NCBI GenBank assembly: GCA_963580285.1
Contig: OY757014.1
Location: 19,322,088 to 19,386,087 of the forward strand
Reading direction: 5' to 3'
Length of the DNA: 64,000 nucleotides
From: Lucinisca nassula
Lineage: Eukaryota > Mollusca > Bivalvia > Lucinida > Lucinidae
Below, piece by piece: positions 31,642 to 43,391 of the stretch. The notes beneath the pieces were generated by a model. The model did not search any database, was not told the DNA's origin, and saw only the letters and a list, made by a program, of their open reading frames with translations. The position numbers and the translations under genes were made by a program. Numbering within the stretch: position 1 is the first letter of the stretch; each line of letters starts with the position of its first letter.

Positions 31642-31784
31642 ATCATGGAGAAAAGTAAATGCAGATAAATGCAGACTTCCTTCTAGACCGGCAAAACTGA
31701 CACCTTGTCAGTCAAGTCTTAAAGATCATTAATTACTTGCAATTAACACCTTGAGGGCTTTGACATACACAGTGTCATTAAATT

Positions 31785-31996
31785 AATAAATGCTTGGTGT
31801 CAAAAACAAATGAACACTGATTGATTCTGAATCCATGTTCACTCCATATTTTCCAGTTCTGTGGTGTATTCCTTGCTTCCAAAGGTTAATCCTTTCTAGA
31901 ACATATTTGTCACTTTCCGTACACATAAGGTCATTTAATTTGTCGATGACAAATTCTCTCTGCATGGTCCTTATTTCATACTGAAAGGGCATACAA
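31785..31996 (-). CDS. Possible exon of unknown gene (weak)
   Basis: An open frame after a TGTATGCCCTTTCAG acceptor-like site (31983) reads YEIRTMQREFVIDKLNDLMC and further on LERINLWKQGIHHRTG, ending at a TAA at 31783. The composition looks like a real protein with mixed charged and hydrophobic residues, and it is not part of a repeat I recognise. I do not recognise the family. It lies between PLK exons in genomic order, on the same strand. It could be chance. Confidence 0.25.
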
Positions 31997-32051
31997 GTCT
32001 GTAATCGATGGCATGCATAGGGTGACGTGCTCTTCCATTTCTTCACTGGTT

Positions 32052-32234
32052 TTTGTTTGTTGGATTTGAGGTTTAACGCCCCCGTCAACAGTGTATATGT
32101 CATTTTGGAGACGTTGCCTGGCCAGACTTAGATCCTGTAAGCGGTTTACCAGTACTCGTGTGCGGTCGATTTCAGCTCTGCGTGGAAGTATCATGGAGCC
32201 CAACTATTTCGTGTGCCCCTGATGGGCGGGGGCA
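32052..32234 (-). mobile_element. S2 SINE with an internal deletion
   Basis: TTGTTTGTTGGATTTGAGGT, GGAGACGTTGCCTGGCCAGA: the middle (TTCCAATTTTGTGGGAC to the GACCGTCC region) is missing. The 5' part ends CCCCTGATGGGCGGGGGC. Confidence 0.8.
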
Positions 32235-32248
32235 CTGGTACCTTTGCT

Positions 32249-32449
32249 TCTCCCATAGCATGCGGGAAACCCCTAAAGAGGTACACTGGCAAACAGTGCA
32301 GGCCTAGATCAGACACCACCGAATGCGGCGTCAGATCAGGGGGAAAAAGGAAGAAGAAAAAAAAATAGCCCTGACACCCCTTACACGACAAAAAATGGAC
32401 TTGTTCCACATATAGCAATGGAAGAGTCTACTAGTATACAATGGGTTAT
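32249..32449. mobile_element. MITE-B
   Basis: CCCATAGCATGCGGGAAACC, AAACAGTGCAGGCCTAGATC, TCAGATCAGGGGG, then GCCCTGACACCCCTTACACG and TAGTATACAATGGGTTA. One hairpin side is interrupted by a purine-rich run. Confidence 0.75.
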
Positions 32450-32460
32450 TGTAAGTAAAC

Positions 32461-32555
32461 TTATCTGGAACTGGTGCAACGGTCACATGACCTGCTCTAT
32501 TAGCTGCTTGAATGGCATATTTTAGCGGCTGCTCTAACAAATTTCCCACCAAGTG
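32461..32555 (-). CDS. Possible exon of unknown gene (weak)
   Basis: An open frame reads NLLEQPLKYAIQAANRAGHV then TVAPVPDK, directly before a MITE-B. An acceptor-like AATAAACAG lies upstream. A clean GT donor is missing (only GATAA|GTTTAC). It could be an N-terminal exon of the PLK gene or of another gene; I do not recognise the sequence. Confidence 0.2.
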
Positions 32556-32569
32556 TCTGTTTATTCAAA

Positions 32570-33359
32570 CCAACCAGGTGTGAATTTATAAAAAAAGAAG
32601 AAATATTAGGTTACAGCAAAAAATATTCACATGCTTTTCATTTAATAAGTACTTTTTTCTTGCCCTCTGCCCGCTTCATATTTTTTCGGCTGAAATGATA
32701 TAGGACACTGCTTCATACATGGATAACATATGACTATTTCAAATATTAATCTGATCATTTTAAAAGGGCATCTTTTAATGGACTGGGCATATGTATTCTT
32801 CATTCAAGTCGCACATATTTATCACTTATTTTATCACTTACATTATTGCCTTAATTCTTTTTCTCTCACATTTGTATTCTGCGTTGCTATTTGAATACAT
32901 TCAAGCTTTCCAATTTATAAACACATTTTGGAAGATATTCCGCATTATAACCAAATGAATCAAAGCGCCAAAGGCACTGAAATGACAGATTCTATGAGAA
33001 AATCAAAACACTGTGAAAACTTACAGACAACCTTTCTAAAAAGGTCTTAAAATTTAAAAAAGTATAGTTCTGCAAATTCCATTGTATGATATGTTTGCAG
33101 ATGTCTATACACCGGTGGTATCATGAAATGCCATTCGATGTTTCAAATTTTGGAAAGAAACTATTTATGTTTTCAAAACCAAACATTAAAATTCAAGTTT
33201 TAACAATGCTACTGTCAATTAGTAACATTTTTGTCTGGTCGGTTGTGGACACCTCCCCACAAAAGACTCTATTTTTCACGAAGAGATCGGAGGAAAAAGG
33301 CTGGTCAGTCCAGTCATGAATTCTATTGGCTTGAAGACATTTTTGAGTAAGTACAGCAC
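32570..33359. other. No gene recognised
   Basis: AT-rich unique sequence. A minus-strand open frame (33193-33489) starts MSETLTEQRDVTSIKCVGLT and overlaps the CpG-rich stretch; it matches no family I know. Confidence 0.35.
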
Positions 33360-34010
33360 TATAAACCCGCGCGTAATCCTGCTGGATTAGATATCCCGGA
33401 TTCTGAGCGTAAACAAACAAATGGAACCACGTGAGGCCGACGCACTTGATTGATGTAACGTCTCGCTGTTCAGTTAACGTCTCGGACATGATCTTGAATG
33501 TTTTTAATGTCGCTAGCTACATGCAATGGCTCGACATACCATTTCGCTTATTCCATCCGATATGTAATGCTCTATTACGCACGCGTCGCCTCGACATACC
33601 TTACACCTATATGTCGAAACACCCTGAAACGACAATCGGCGTGATTCACGCTGAAGTGCGATGTGTCACTGAAACGCATATCCCGCGAGTCGCTTAGACG
33701 CCAATATACATATGTATTTCATGCACCAGCGTAAGTGTTCCGTACTGTGTCGACGTCTTAATTTTGGTCACGAAAGGGACGTCTAGCTCTCAAAAGTGCA
33801 TCGCATAAGGGCGACGAACTGTGTCAGTCGGTAGTTGAAACCATTTGTTTATCTACGGGTACAGTGTAGCAGATACCGGCGGAAATCTGCTTCGCATATG
33901 CGTCTGTCGGATGAATCGATCTTCCGCTACGTCGACATCCACTAGCGTCTTCTGTTGATAGTAAGATGTCGCTCCAACAGACAAATAGATCACACACATG
34001 TAGCACCTAA
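33360..34010. promoter_or_regulatory. CpG-rich stretch, possible promoter or first exon
   Basis: CpG counts rise to about 5-7 per 60 bases (ACGCACGCGTCGCCTCGAC near 33578) against 0-1 in surrounding sequence. Two GGTATGTCGAG words on the minus strand resemble strong splice donors. It is upstream of the PLK exons on their strand and could be the 5' end of that gene; no start codon with a recognisable product was found. Confidence 0.3.
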
Positions 34011-34062
34011 AATCAGAGTCAACGCCATCCGCTTTCCGGCCAGCTTCTAACTGTCCATTAGA

Positions 34063-34229
34063 AGCCTCCGTGGTGTAGTGGTTATCCTACTCGCCTTGTA
34101 AACCAGGGATCGCAGGATCGATCCCGGACTTCTCCAGACTTTCGGATGTGTCTTTAAACCGAGGTATCGTCTCCGTATGACCTTAGCTGTTGGTGGGACG
34201 TAAAACTCAAACACTCACTCACTCACTCT
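34063..34229 (+). mobile_element. S3 tRNA-derived SINE, full length
   Basis: GAAGCCTCCGTGGTGTAGTG, B box GGATCGATCCC, CTTCTCCAGACTTTCGGATG, TGACCTTAGCTGTTGGTGGG and a (CTCA)n tail. TCTAACTGTCCA occurs left (34046-34057) and right (34228-34239) as a likely 12-bp target duplication. Confidence 0.88.
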
Positions 34230-34400
34230 AACTGTCCAGGGTTTAATGAAAAATGTTGCAATACGTTCTCACTTGATGCTTTTTGAGAACAAAATACAAT
34301 TTCTTCTTTTCTAGGCACGACCTTACATCACACATCAAAAGTTTGATCCTGAACATGTGGTTTCTATCAGTGCTGGTGTGAAGGTGGTACACAGGATCGT

Positions 34401-34702
34401 TGGCCCCCGCCATTCGGGGCTTAAATAAATATATGGGCTGCATGATGCTTCCACGCAGAGCTGAAACCGACCTGCACACGAGTAATGGTAATCTGCTTAG
34501 AGGATCTAAGCCTGCCCAGGCAAAGCGGTGCGAGTCGGACCGTCCATGCATAAAAACCCTATTGGTTTCATTGGGCGGCAGGGCTTGAGATGTCATTTCA
34601 TTTCAGTGTCGGGTAAAAGTCCCACAAAATTGGAAGCAACGTCTCCAAAATGACCTATAAAGTGTTGACAGGGACGTTAAACCTCAAATCAAACAAAACA
34701 AA
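34401..34702 (+). mobile_element. S2 SINE, full length
   Basis: GGCCCCCGCCATTCGGGGCT to AAATCAAACAAAACAAA; target duplication ACACAGGATCGT at 34389-34400 and 34703-34714, exact. All S2 landmarks are present, so it is young. Confidence 0.9.
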
Positions 34703-34714
34703 ACACAGGATCGT

Positions 34715-36413
34715 GGCCGGACTGGTAACCATACGTCCCGGTTGATTGATTTAACCTTTTTAGCTTAGGGCATGGTGCCTAAGCGACCGCGTGTTGTAAT
34801 CATTCAATCGTTTGGTTTCAGAATCAAAGCACCGAAAGTGTTGGTGGGATGTAGGTTGGGGTAAAAGTCCTGGGCTGAGATTAAACTGTTTAATTTAACT
34901 CTGAAATTCCAAACGAATAGTGATGATTTTGATAAGAAGCGCATTCTGCAGCGTCCGAACTTGGTCTACACTGTTTGCCAAGCTCACCCTATGATTCCAG
35001 GAAGACCCTCTTTAGTCTTATGGAATACCCTGATCTCACTGCGGCTATTTTCTGCAAAAAAAGGTTATTCTGATAAGTCAGTGATAGTAACGTAGACGTT
35101 AGCTCTGAATCGCTTTTTTATTAGTAACTTCGGGTCGAATGCCAAACAATCAACCCAAACATAGCCGGGTCGTTTGTCAGTCTTGGGTACTGTAAAATCT
35201 GCACTTGAATAAAATGTTCGATCTGGCAAACAATGAGGACTAAGATCAAACGCCACAGAACACGGTGCTGATCATGTTCTACATCTTTTGCCTCAGTTAC
35301 TAACATCTTAAGTTTAAACGGATCAGTCCAAGTCCTCGTTCATGACCATCCTGCATTTAGAGACAATCGGCATGAGAGTTGTCAGTGCTTTGATTTATTC
35401 ACTGCCTTGAGTTTCTGGAGTGTACTCTTCCATGACTGAAGTTGGGCTCGTCCATTCTGCTAAATATGGCAGCTAGAATTATATCACAGGACCTACACTG
35501 TTTGCATAGGTATCTGTACCATATTCCAGGGTTGAAAGGGACAACCTTTCTCGCAAAGTCTGATATACACCTAGTTGTAACTGACCTAGACTTGACCTCG
35601 AATATCGGAAAACCCATTAATATTCTGGTCTGCTCTTTAAGGATTAAATATTGACAGCACTGTTAGAAAACAGTGTAAAACCTGAGCAGACGTCTGAGCA
35701 GACGCCGCATTGATTTGGGTATACAGTCTCGCTTGATGCAGCTGATTCATTTGAAATGCTGAATCTATTCTCTGAAACGTAAGATACAATCGTCAAGTCG
35801 TCTGCTTCAAAAGTTTTTATTGCGATTATAGGATGTACAATTTTGATAACTGCGCCAAACCGGACTACATTTTTGTGCGGACTCATATTTCTTTGGCGGT
35901 GAAAGCCGGAAGAAAGTCGTAAGAAAGCCGGGACTACTTTACAACACGCAGGATAGCTAGAAACGACAGATTGAATCTGTCATTAAAAATGATCTATTCA
36001 GCTGAATTGCAGTTTATTAATAAAAAATACGATCATATCAATACAAGTATTTTTAAACATAACTGTTTTTTTTAATTCATGAATTGTGAAGTTTGAATTA
36101 GTTCAGTCTTTTTCATGAAGTCAACATGAATCATGCTTGGAACACGACCGCAATGATATTACTGTATGGTAAAATTTATATCTACATCTACACTGGCAGC
36201 ACTGGTGTGTCGACTATGTCCGAGTGTCTCTGCAACGCGCTTCCGGAAACTTGCACACTGCGCTGTTTAATCCTAACAAGTCTGACGTCCCAAACACGGG
36301 ACACTGACAGAGAAGATAAACCCATGATCAGATGTCGTAGAACGCGATGTCTTTGCAGGTTCAGCACGGTTTGCATAAGGTAAGGAAATAGATGTAAAAC
36401 AATGACAAATATG
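34715..36413. other. No gene recognised; scattered hairpin-core pieces
   Basis: TCTACACTGTTTGCCAAG (34970), GGCAAACAATGAGGACTAAG (35224) and AAACAGTGTAAAACCTGAGC (35669) are arms of the shared core. CpG content is higher than in the left half. Open frames lack recognisable domains. Confidence 0.4.
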
Positions 36414-36417
36414 GTAT

Positions 36418-36652
36418 GAGCCCCGCCAAGCGAATTTGTGTCTTCGAGCATTCCGTCATGACAAATTTTAACTGCGCATGCCCAATCATTCAGAGGGGCC
36501 AGGGATATGGCTTTCTGTCTGAGGTTCCTCTTGATTCACTGCTTGTATGAGCGAGCAGCGAAGGTTCTGGCGAGACTGCGCGGATGCGCAGGCTCGCTTG
36601 AACCTTCGCTGCTCGCATAGGCGATAAGTACCAAAATCGCTTGACGGGGCCC
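36418..36652. mobile_element. Foldback I, copy 1, 4-bp duplication GTAT
   Basis: Ends GAGCCCCGCCAAGCGAATTT and AAATCGCTTGACGGGGCCC form inverted repeats; GTAT lies at 36414-36417 and 36653-36656. The hairpin GCGAGCAGCGAAGGTTCTGG ... AACCTTCGCTGCTCGC surrounds GCGCGGATGCGC. About 235 bp. Confidence 0.88.
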
Positions 36653-36656
36653 GTAT

Positions 36657-38420
36657 TATTATTATAATATACTACAAATGGGCACCCTCCAAATCTGTTG
36701 AATCAGAAAAGTCACACAGACAACAGCGGTATAGGAGCTTTTGTGTCGACTGACAATCGACCCAAGAAACGAGTTAAGTATTCTTCCATTTGGGCTGATA
36801 AATGTTCCGATGTGCTCCTAATTTGTTTCATACTTGATACATGATTAGAATCATTATTCACGATCGTCTGTGACTAGTTAGAGAAAACCTTGATCAGAAC
36901 TAATTATAACTGATCATAACTTAACCTCCCTATGCTATCAAGATTCAAGATACAGAATAATACTGACCTTAGACTGCTTGTTTGATGTACAGTTTAAACA
37001 AAACTGACATACGTTGGCAGAAACAGCTGGACATTATATTTACATTATGCTTACAAAACCATGATTTCCTCAGTAAACTTTTTCTCTGATGGGCCTTTCA
37101 AAATCAGGCAAATGCATAGCTCTCATGCGGGAAACGTGGCCAAAATAACGAATTTGTTATACCGGAAAGCTCTTTGGCGACATTTTGTACATTGCTGTCC
37201 AAAGAATTTATTTTGTAGCGGCGCTCAGTGGGAAAATTTTACGTCATGTCACTAGTATAATGGAAATACATGTACCGAATGAATAAAAACATTCAAAAAA
37301 GTATGTTTTCATTCATTGGCTGGAAATCATTGTGATTTATGAAAGTATTTTGCTTTTATGCAGTAAATCGAAGATGGCGGCCATCGCTAAAGCGCAAGAG
37401 AAAATAATTGCCCTTGCGCTGTCCAATCAAACGCCATACATTTGTCATACATTTTCACACCTTGTAATGCAATTTAACTTAGAATCAGTTCCAACTTTTG
37501 TTAACGTTAAAACACTGAATTTCCGCGACATGTTTGCCAGCATTACTAGTAATTCACTAACCCATATATTTCTACCATGCCCCAGATCACACGCCGGAAA
37601 TCACATCTGATAAAGGTATACATGTTTGTTTAAAGTACAAGCATTTTCGTAAAAATTACAGTCGAAAATAACCAGTCACCTCTGGGCCTGTCCCAGAATA
37701 TTAGGTGGAAACTTCTGTGTGTCATATAAGAGTTAATCTGCTACGATTTTGATCAGCTTTAATTTGCTGTTTTTATCAAAAGTTCTTAAGAGTTACTGGT
37801 CCAGAAAATGACTAATATTTACAGCCATCTATAGCTATACTCAATAAATTTTACTGTGCACTCCTGAACTGGCAGAAAATATAATAAACCAAGAGCACTT
37901 GAATAAACTTATTAAAATAAAGGTAAATTTATATTTGATATATTTTTCAAAGCTTAATTTTGTGGATTTCTTGGTTCACCAAGCGTCATACTCTAGAATG
38001 CTCATCAGACAATAAAAATCATAAACGCCCAAAGCAAGCGTAACCTGTAGGCACGTTAATGAAGATCCACAACTGACGAAGATGCGTCTTCAAAAATGTG
38101 AGCACAGCGAAGACTGATCAGCCTGTGCATCCACGCAGTTTGATCACAGTCCTCGCTGTTCGCTATATCGATAACCACTGTTCAACATACTGCATTGGAA
38201 GAATCTTCTGAGAGTTTGACTCTTCGCAAAGCGCACGTGCTCGGTATAAACGCACATATCCGAATGACTGGAGAAGCCTGGGATCGAGCCCACGACCCTT
38301 AGTTTAGGGAGTAGCAAGGCGTTTACACCGCTTCTATGGCACTGTTTTCCTTTCCTTTTTCGTTTTTGTTGTCTTTCTATGAAACTGACAAGGAAAATGG
38401 ATAATAATAAATACATGTAA
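36657..38420. other. No gene recognised
   Basis: Mostly unique sequence. At 38040-38165 a foldback-like stretch (GCGAAGACTGATCAGCCTGT ... AGTTTGATCACAGTCCTCG) is present. An open frame at 37332-37610 has no family signature. Confidence 0.4.
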
Positions 38421-38424
38421 ATGA

Positions 38425-38690
38425 TTGTTTGATTTGAGGTTTCCGTCAACTCTGTATAGGTCATTTTGGAGACTTGCGCCCAATTATGTGGACTTTTACC
38501 CGATACTGAGAGGAATTGACTTCTGAAGCCCTGCCGCCGAATGAAACCAATAGGGTTTATATGCATGAACGGTCCGACTCGCACCACTTTGCCTGGGCAG
38601 GCATAGACATCCTAAGCGGTTTGCCAGTAGGAGGTCCTCAGGTACGGAAGTACAATGCATCCAATCTATTTCTCCAAGCCCGTATGTGCG
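38425..38690 (-). mobile_element. S2 SINE, diverged
   Basis: TTGTTTGATTTGAGGTTTCC, AGGTCATTTTGGAGACTTGC, CGCCGAATGAAACCAATAGG, GCAGGCATAGACATCC to TCTATTTCTCCAAGCCC. Several short deletions, including the region of the TGGTCGGTTTCAGCTCTG stretch. Confidence 0.8.
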
Positions 38691-39178
38691 GGGAATACTG
38701 ATAAGTAAAACGGACAATAATAAATATAATTTGATGATGAATAGATCTAGCTCAAAATGACAAAGGTTAATTCGATATACGGCAAAGACGGTCGTCACCA
38801 ATTAGTCACGTGACCATATTTTTTCCCATTCAAGCAATGACAGTCAAAAACTTATAGGATCCTTTGATAACAACCAGAGATCATGTCACCACGTTACCCA
38901 CTCTTTGTCATAAAACTGTAATAAAGCACTAGTTTACATGACAAACATGTACCTTGAATCCGTTAGATCAAAGCTAAACCATAACTCGATCATATGTAAT
39001 CATTAGTAGATATGAAAGTTGTACAATAAATGTCATAATAATCATAATAAAATTGGGTCAGTTATCGAAACGGCCAGAAAGAGGTATAAGAAATAAGAAC
39101 ATTTATAACAGAGGCAGTCAATCATCATAGTCGGTAAATAATCCTGTTGACCATATATCAAAGAAAGAAATAGTTATC

Positions 39179-39194
39179 CCCCCCCCCCCCCCCA
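39179..39194 (+). repeat. Poly-C run
   Basis: 16 C with one A following (CCACCC). Possible i-motif/G-quadruplex former on the other strand. Confidence 0.9.
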
Positions 39195-39314
39195 CCCAAA
39201 CAAAAATGCTCAGACAGCCTGCGAAGATTACCGGCAGTCGATGGACTACTGAGAGACGGGAATCCGAAGAGGAGTCATGTGGTCTTCATTTATTCTTCTG
39301 TCCAAATATTCATG

Positions 39315-39513
39315 TTAACCCCCTTGTCCTGCATCACTTAAATATGCCACACCCACTACTGATTATCAACAAAGCAAATTATTGCAACAAATTCAAAAAC
39401 TGAATGACAAACAATGAAGATCCTGATCAGATGGCTTCTGAAGAAGCCATCTGATCTGGATCTACATTGTTTGAAAGATAAGGCATATCCGGGCTCAGCA
39501 GAACAAGGGTTAA
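39315..39513. mobile_element. MITE-A, CCCTTGTC subfamily
   Basis: TTAACCCCCTTGTCCTGCAT (two extra C) to CTCAGCAGAACAAGGGTTAA; TTAA on both sides. Core AACAATGAAGATCC and GGATCTACATTGTT. Confidence 0.82.
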
Positions 39514-40024
39514 GCAGTTATATCAATCTCATATCCAGTCTTTGAAAGTCTTTCTTGCCAATCCTACAAATGACCACTTGATTACTTTTTTTTAAAGCGG
39601 TCACTGCCTATTTCAAACAACAAATAAACCATTACTGGGGCCGTATTTCTTATGTCATGTTCGCCTGTTCAATTGAAGCATGTTAAACATTTTAATTTCT
39701 CTCTGGGCCTGAAGCTGTTTTTATTTCTTAAATGTTTGACCCTAGCTGTGTTTCGGCATCTTTTGTACATGCCGTTTTATTGTTGCAATTGACACTGGGT
39801 CAACCGATGTACCGGTCAGTTAAACAAAAGTCTTGCCCCGAGTTATGGCTTTAGACATTTGATACCTTAAAAGAATATAATATAATGACATTGTAAAAAA
39901 AACAAACTATCTTCCACTGATCCGTTTCCCGCGTTCGATTGTCCATCAGACAATGAATTCCAGCGAAACTTGTCTCACATCGTTTGACTCCAAAAGTTAA
40001 CTGACTTCGTTATACGACGCGTAA

Positions 40025-40118
40025 CAGACTTTCGGATGAGTCTTTAAACCGAGGTCCCGTCTCCGTATGACCTTAGCTGTTGGTGGGACGTAAAACTAAA
40101 ACTCACTCACTCACTCAC
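40025..40118 (+). mobile_element. S3 SINE, 5'-truncated
   Basis: CAGACTTTCGGATGAGTC to CTCACTCACTCAC; a 14-bp exact duplication TATACGACGCGTAA at 40011-40024 and 40119-40132. The tRNA head is missing, as expected for incomplete reverse transcription. Confidence 0.92.
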
Positions 40119-40489
40119 TATACGACGCGTAAAGAAACCCTTGTAAATGAATCAAAACGTTTTTTTTTTTTTTTTTTTGGCGGGATCTCCACCACCCTCC
40201 TTCAACTATTTACCAAATTTTCGAGGGTCTCCCTTCTTCATCAGTGTTCTATGGACACCAACCACACTTTAAATTTTACATGACTTTCCAATATATTTAT
40301 TATTCCCTTATGGAAAAAAGCGGGAGTATGGATATATACAGTCGAACTTCAAAGGTCCGAACCACTCTGGAACTGTAGAAGTTTATTCTTTACAGGGGCA
40401 GTCCAAACGTAGCAGCCCTTGGGGTTAATCATAGTGTCCATAAGGAAGCAAAAGGAGAAATGAGTTTACTCGTGTATTTTCAATCTGCT

Positions 40490-40580
40490 ATATAAAACAA
40501 TAAAGGCATGTTGTGTTACTCATTAGGATCGCCTCGAAGAGCCGATTCTAATGAGTAACACAACATGCCTGTAAACGCAA
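40490..40580. repeat. E-related hairpin
   Basis: GGCATGTTGTGTTACTCATT / AATGAGTAACACAACATGCC with an AGGATCGCCTCGAAGAGCCG loop region. A half copy of the same motif (GGTATGTTGTGTTACTCA) lies at 54293-54310. Confidence 0.75.
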
Positions 40581-41222
40581 CATACATTTTCAAGATAAAA
40601 AGACAACTCTTCCTCAATGATCCCTGGTGCTGTTGGAAGAAGACATCGAGCAGAGGTTTGACTCAGCCAGGGTAAACAAACAATCGGTGCTTGAACCACT
40701 CAAGCTTCTCAAGAACTACCAACAGTTCTGCTAAAAATGACTGTAGCTAGGTGACTGTCATAAGAGTAGACAAAGGGGTTTGCGAATCTGAAAGTGTGCC
40801 CAACAGTCTAGTATATAGGTATATAGCAATCTAAAATAGAAAAGAATTCTGTCATTATTTGTGGACCTGGTGTTGTTTGATCGCCCATGTTGTTGCTGTT
40901 CTTTGTTGGTAGGTGAAAATGCTTTGTAACAAAACACAGAACAAGTGTTCAGAAAACGGTAAAAGAAAATTATATGCTTAATGATCCTAACAAACAGGGA
41001 CCACACCGAACCGAATGGGTAACTGTTCTCAAACACGCACTTAAACTGCGGATTAGGCTGACTGACGGGAACTTGATCTTAACTAATTGATCTGTGAACA
41101 CACAAAAAAAACTTAGTTTTTAAAACAAAGAGACGTTTAATTATTTTTTTTTCCCACATTTTATGGAGGGAATGTATAAAGTGAGTTCCACAAAAATTGA
41201 AATCGCACTCTAACGACGTGCA

Positions 41223-41500
41223 CGGCCCCCGCCCATCGAGGCTTGGTTGCATGATGCGGAGGTGAAACCGACCGCACACGAGTGCTGGTAAACCGCTTAG
41301 AGGATCTAAGCCTGTCCAGACAAAGCGGTGCAAGTCGGACCGTCCATGCTTATAACCCTTATTGGTTTCATGGGTCAGAGGGCTTGAGATGTCTCATCTC
41401 AATGTCGGGTAAAAGTCCCACAAAAAGGAAGCAACGTCTCCAAAATGACATATACAATGTTGACGGGGACGTTAAACCTTAAATCAAACAAACAAACGAG
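41223..41500 (+). mobile_element. S2 SINE with a deletion in the 5' part
   Basis: GGCCCCCGCCCATCGAGGCT then directly TTGCATGATGCGG (about 20 bp missing), through GACGGGGACGTTAAACCTTA and AAATCAAACAAACAAAC. No exact target duplication found. Confidence 0.85.
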
Positions 41501-41988
41501 ATGCAAAGATTCCTTTAAGTAAACATACAATTTTACTTTAAAGATGCATTACTGAGCTGTCGGCCTCAAAAATTAAAATCCTGTTTTTTTTCTGTTTTCT
41601 TTCTTTCATTCATGTAGCTTTATCATTTGTGAGAATTGTATCAAAAACATTAAGTTAACATGTGCTGCCCCAAGCTGTTACAGGGCTTGAACCCATACAC
41701 GCCAAGCGTCCCATTTTGGTTACTGGCAAACAGCGTAGACTCGGATCAGACGCGATGTCTTTTGTAAAACTTTCACCAAATAATACTTTTATCAAAATAA
41801 CACAAACCAGACACCCCTAAACAGGAAATGGAATTATCCAGAGATACCAAAGTGGTAGTATTAATCCGTCTTTTTTCCCTACATCATCATGACTCGAGTT
41901 CATTACACACTTCATAACTCTTTTTAAGTCAATTAAAACTTAATATGATTCATAACGAAAACAATAAAATAAGCCTTACTCAAAGTTC
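41501..41988. other. No gene; MITE-F remnant
   Basis: GGCAAACAGCGTAGACTCGG (41725) and AACACAAACCAGACACCCCT (41800) recall MITE-F. Nothing else recognised. Confidence 0.4.
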
Positions 41989-42218
41989 TTAACCCGGTTT
42001 TGTACCCAATGGAATCTTCCTCCTATATATATAGCAAGAGTCCATTTCAAAATTTAGGGGTGTCAGGTTGTGTTTTCTTAAAAAACTATTTGGAAAATTG
42101 CTGAAAATGTTGCAAATGGTGTGGGCCCTGATCACACGCCGCGTTCTGCGGCGTCTGGTCTGGGCCTGCACTGCTTGCCAACAACCCGTTTTGGGGTTTC
42201 CGGTACTAAATGGGTTAA
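41989..42218. mobile_element. MITE-F, full length, TTAA-flanked
   Basis: TTAACCCGGTTTTGTACCCA and CGGTACTAAATGGGTTAA. Centre ACACGCCGCGTTCTGCGGCG with CTGGTCTGGGCCTGCACTG. TTAA on both edges. Confidence 0.85.
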
Positions 42219-42389
42219 TACCATTAGCACCGAATTAGTTCCGTAAACTTCACGACCGTGTGAAATATGGATATTAGACTTCGAGCCAATAACACAATCA
42301 TTTCAGAAATACACTGCCATAGAACCTCAAATGAAAATTTACAATATTTTTCTCATTTCTGCTCAAAATGTGGCATGCGAGTTTTGCTT

Positions 42390-42530
42390 GTTTCCTTGTT
42401 TGAGTTTAACGACACAGTCAACAACACTATTACCACTTAAGCATACAAGCACTTTCTTTCGCGAATGACTAGAATACATTTCATGATCGATGTTGCGGAC
42501 CCAACACTATCAAACTCACCATTCAGGTGA
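42390..42530 (-). mobile_element. S1 SINE remnant
   Basis: TTGCTTGTTTCCTTGTTTGA, AACGACACAGTCAACAACAC, ACTTTCTTTCGCGAATGAC, ATTTCATGATCGATGTTGC follow the S1 order with many changes. Confidence 0.45.
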
Positions 42531-42539
42531 CGACTGGAC

Positions 42540-42660
42540 TGGCCTACCGAGACCAGTCGTTCGTTAGAACCGCCTCATTGAGGCCAGTTTTGAGGCAGTT
42601 CTAACGCGTACCCATAAACTATGTTTAGGCTCATAAATAGCAAAAATAATGCATATCGTA
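42540..42660. repeat. E-related remnant next to the gap
   Basis: TCGTTAGAACCGCCTCATTG, GAGGCAGTTCTAACGCGTAC and CATAAATAGCAAAAATAATG resemble the E centre and its right arm. Confidence 0.5.
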
Positions 42661-42754
42661 ACCCCACCGCTTTTTTCCTGTATAAAGTGTTCATGTCAAG
42701 GGTAATTCGCGGATATTTACGTTTGTGGCGTTCGAAGAATGGCGAAAAGGGCAC

Positions 42755-42954
42755 NNNNNNNNNNNNNNNNNNNNNNNNNNNNNNNNNNNNNNNNNNNNNN
42801 NNNNNNNNNNNNNNNNNNNNNNNNNNNNNNNNNNNNNNNNNNNNNNNNNNNNNNNNNNNNNNNNNNNNNNNNNNNNNNNNNNNNNNNNNNNNNNNNNNNN
42901 NNNNNNNNNNNNNNNNNNNNNNNNNNNNNNNNNNNNNNNNNNNNNNNNNNNNNN
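42755..42954. other. Assembly gap (200 N)
   Basis: Exactly 200 N, which suggests a scaffolding gap of assumed rather than measured size. Frames crossing it are meaningless. Confidence 0.98.
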
Positions 42955-43189
42955 CAATGTAAAGTTATGAATGTCTGCTTTCAGACCAAGCTGCAATCAG
43001 GGTGTATCTTTTGCATGAGACATTTCATGCGAAAGGGGAGCTCATCCCACAGACAAACAACAAAGAGCGCAGTCTCACCATAGTCTTTGCTGCTTCTAGA
43101 GGCAGATTCACTCAAGTCACGTGTCTTGTCATGTCGGATGACTGCGCATGCGAATTTGAAGCATATTAATAAAGAATGCCAAGGACTCT

Positions 43190-43391
43190 TTTCTCATGCT
43201 GTATACCAGTGGGCTCTTCCATTCTTATATGTTGGATAAGTCCATTTGATATTTAAGGGGTGTCGGGTCAATTTTTTGTTTTTATTTTATTCTGGGCGCA
43301 AACAGTGTAGACCCTGATCAGACGCAGCATGATCAGGGCCTACAGTGTTTGTCTTTGTCCCCTTTACGGGTTTCAAGGTAAGAAAGGGTTC
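43190..43391. mobile_element. MITE-B
   Basis: CTGTATACCAGTGGGCTCTT, TTCTTATATGTTGGATAAGT, TTAAGGGGTGTCGGGTC, AACAGTGTAGACCCTGATCA / TGATCAGGGCCTACAGTGTT. The outermost bases are decayed. Confidence 0.75.

Noticed and set aside
33193..33489. 98-codon frame beginning MSETLTEQRDVTSIKC as a first exon of PLK
   Set aside because: It does not contain or lead to the expected L-G-K end before the next kinase exon and shows no PLK similarity. Kept only as part of the CpG-rich stretch.
42621..43083. Frames crossing the run of N
   Set aside because: They are produced by the assembly gap and have no meaning.
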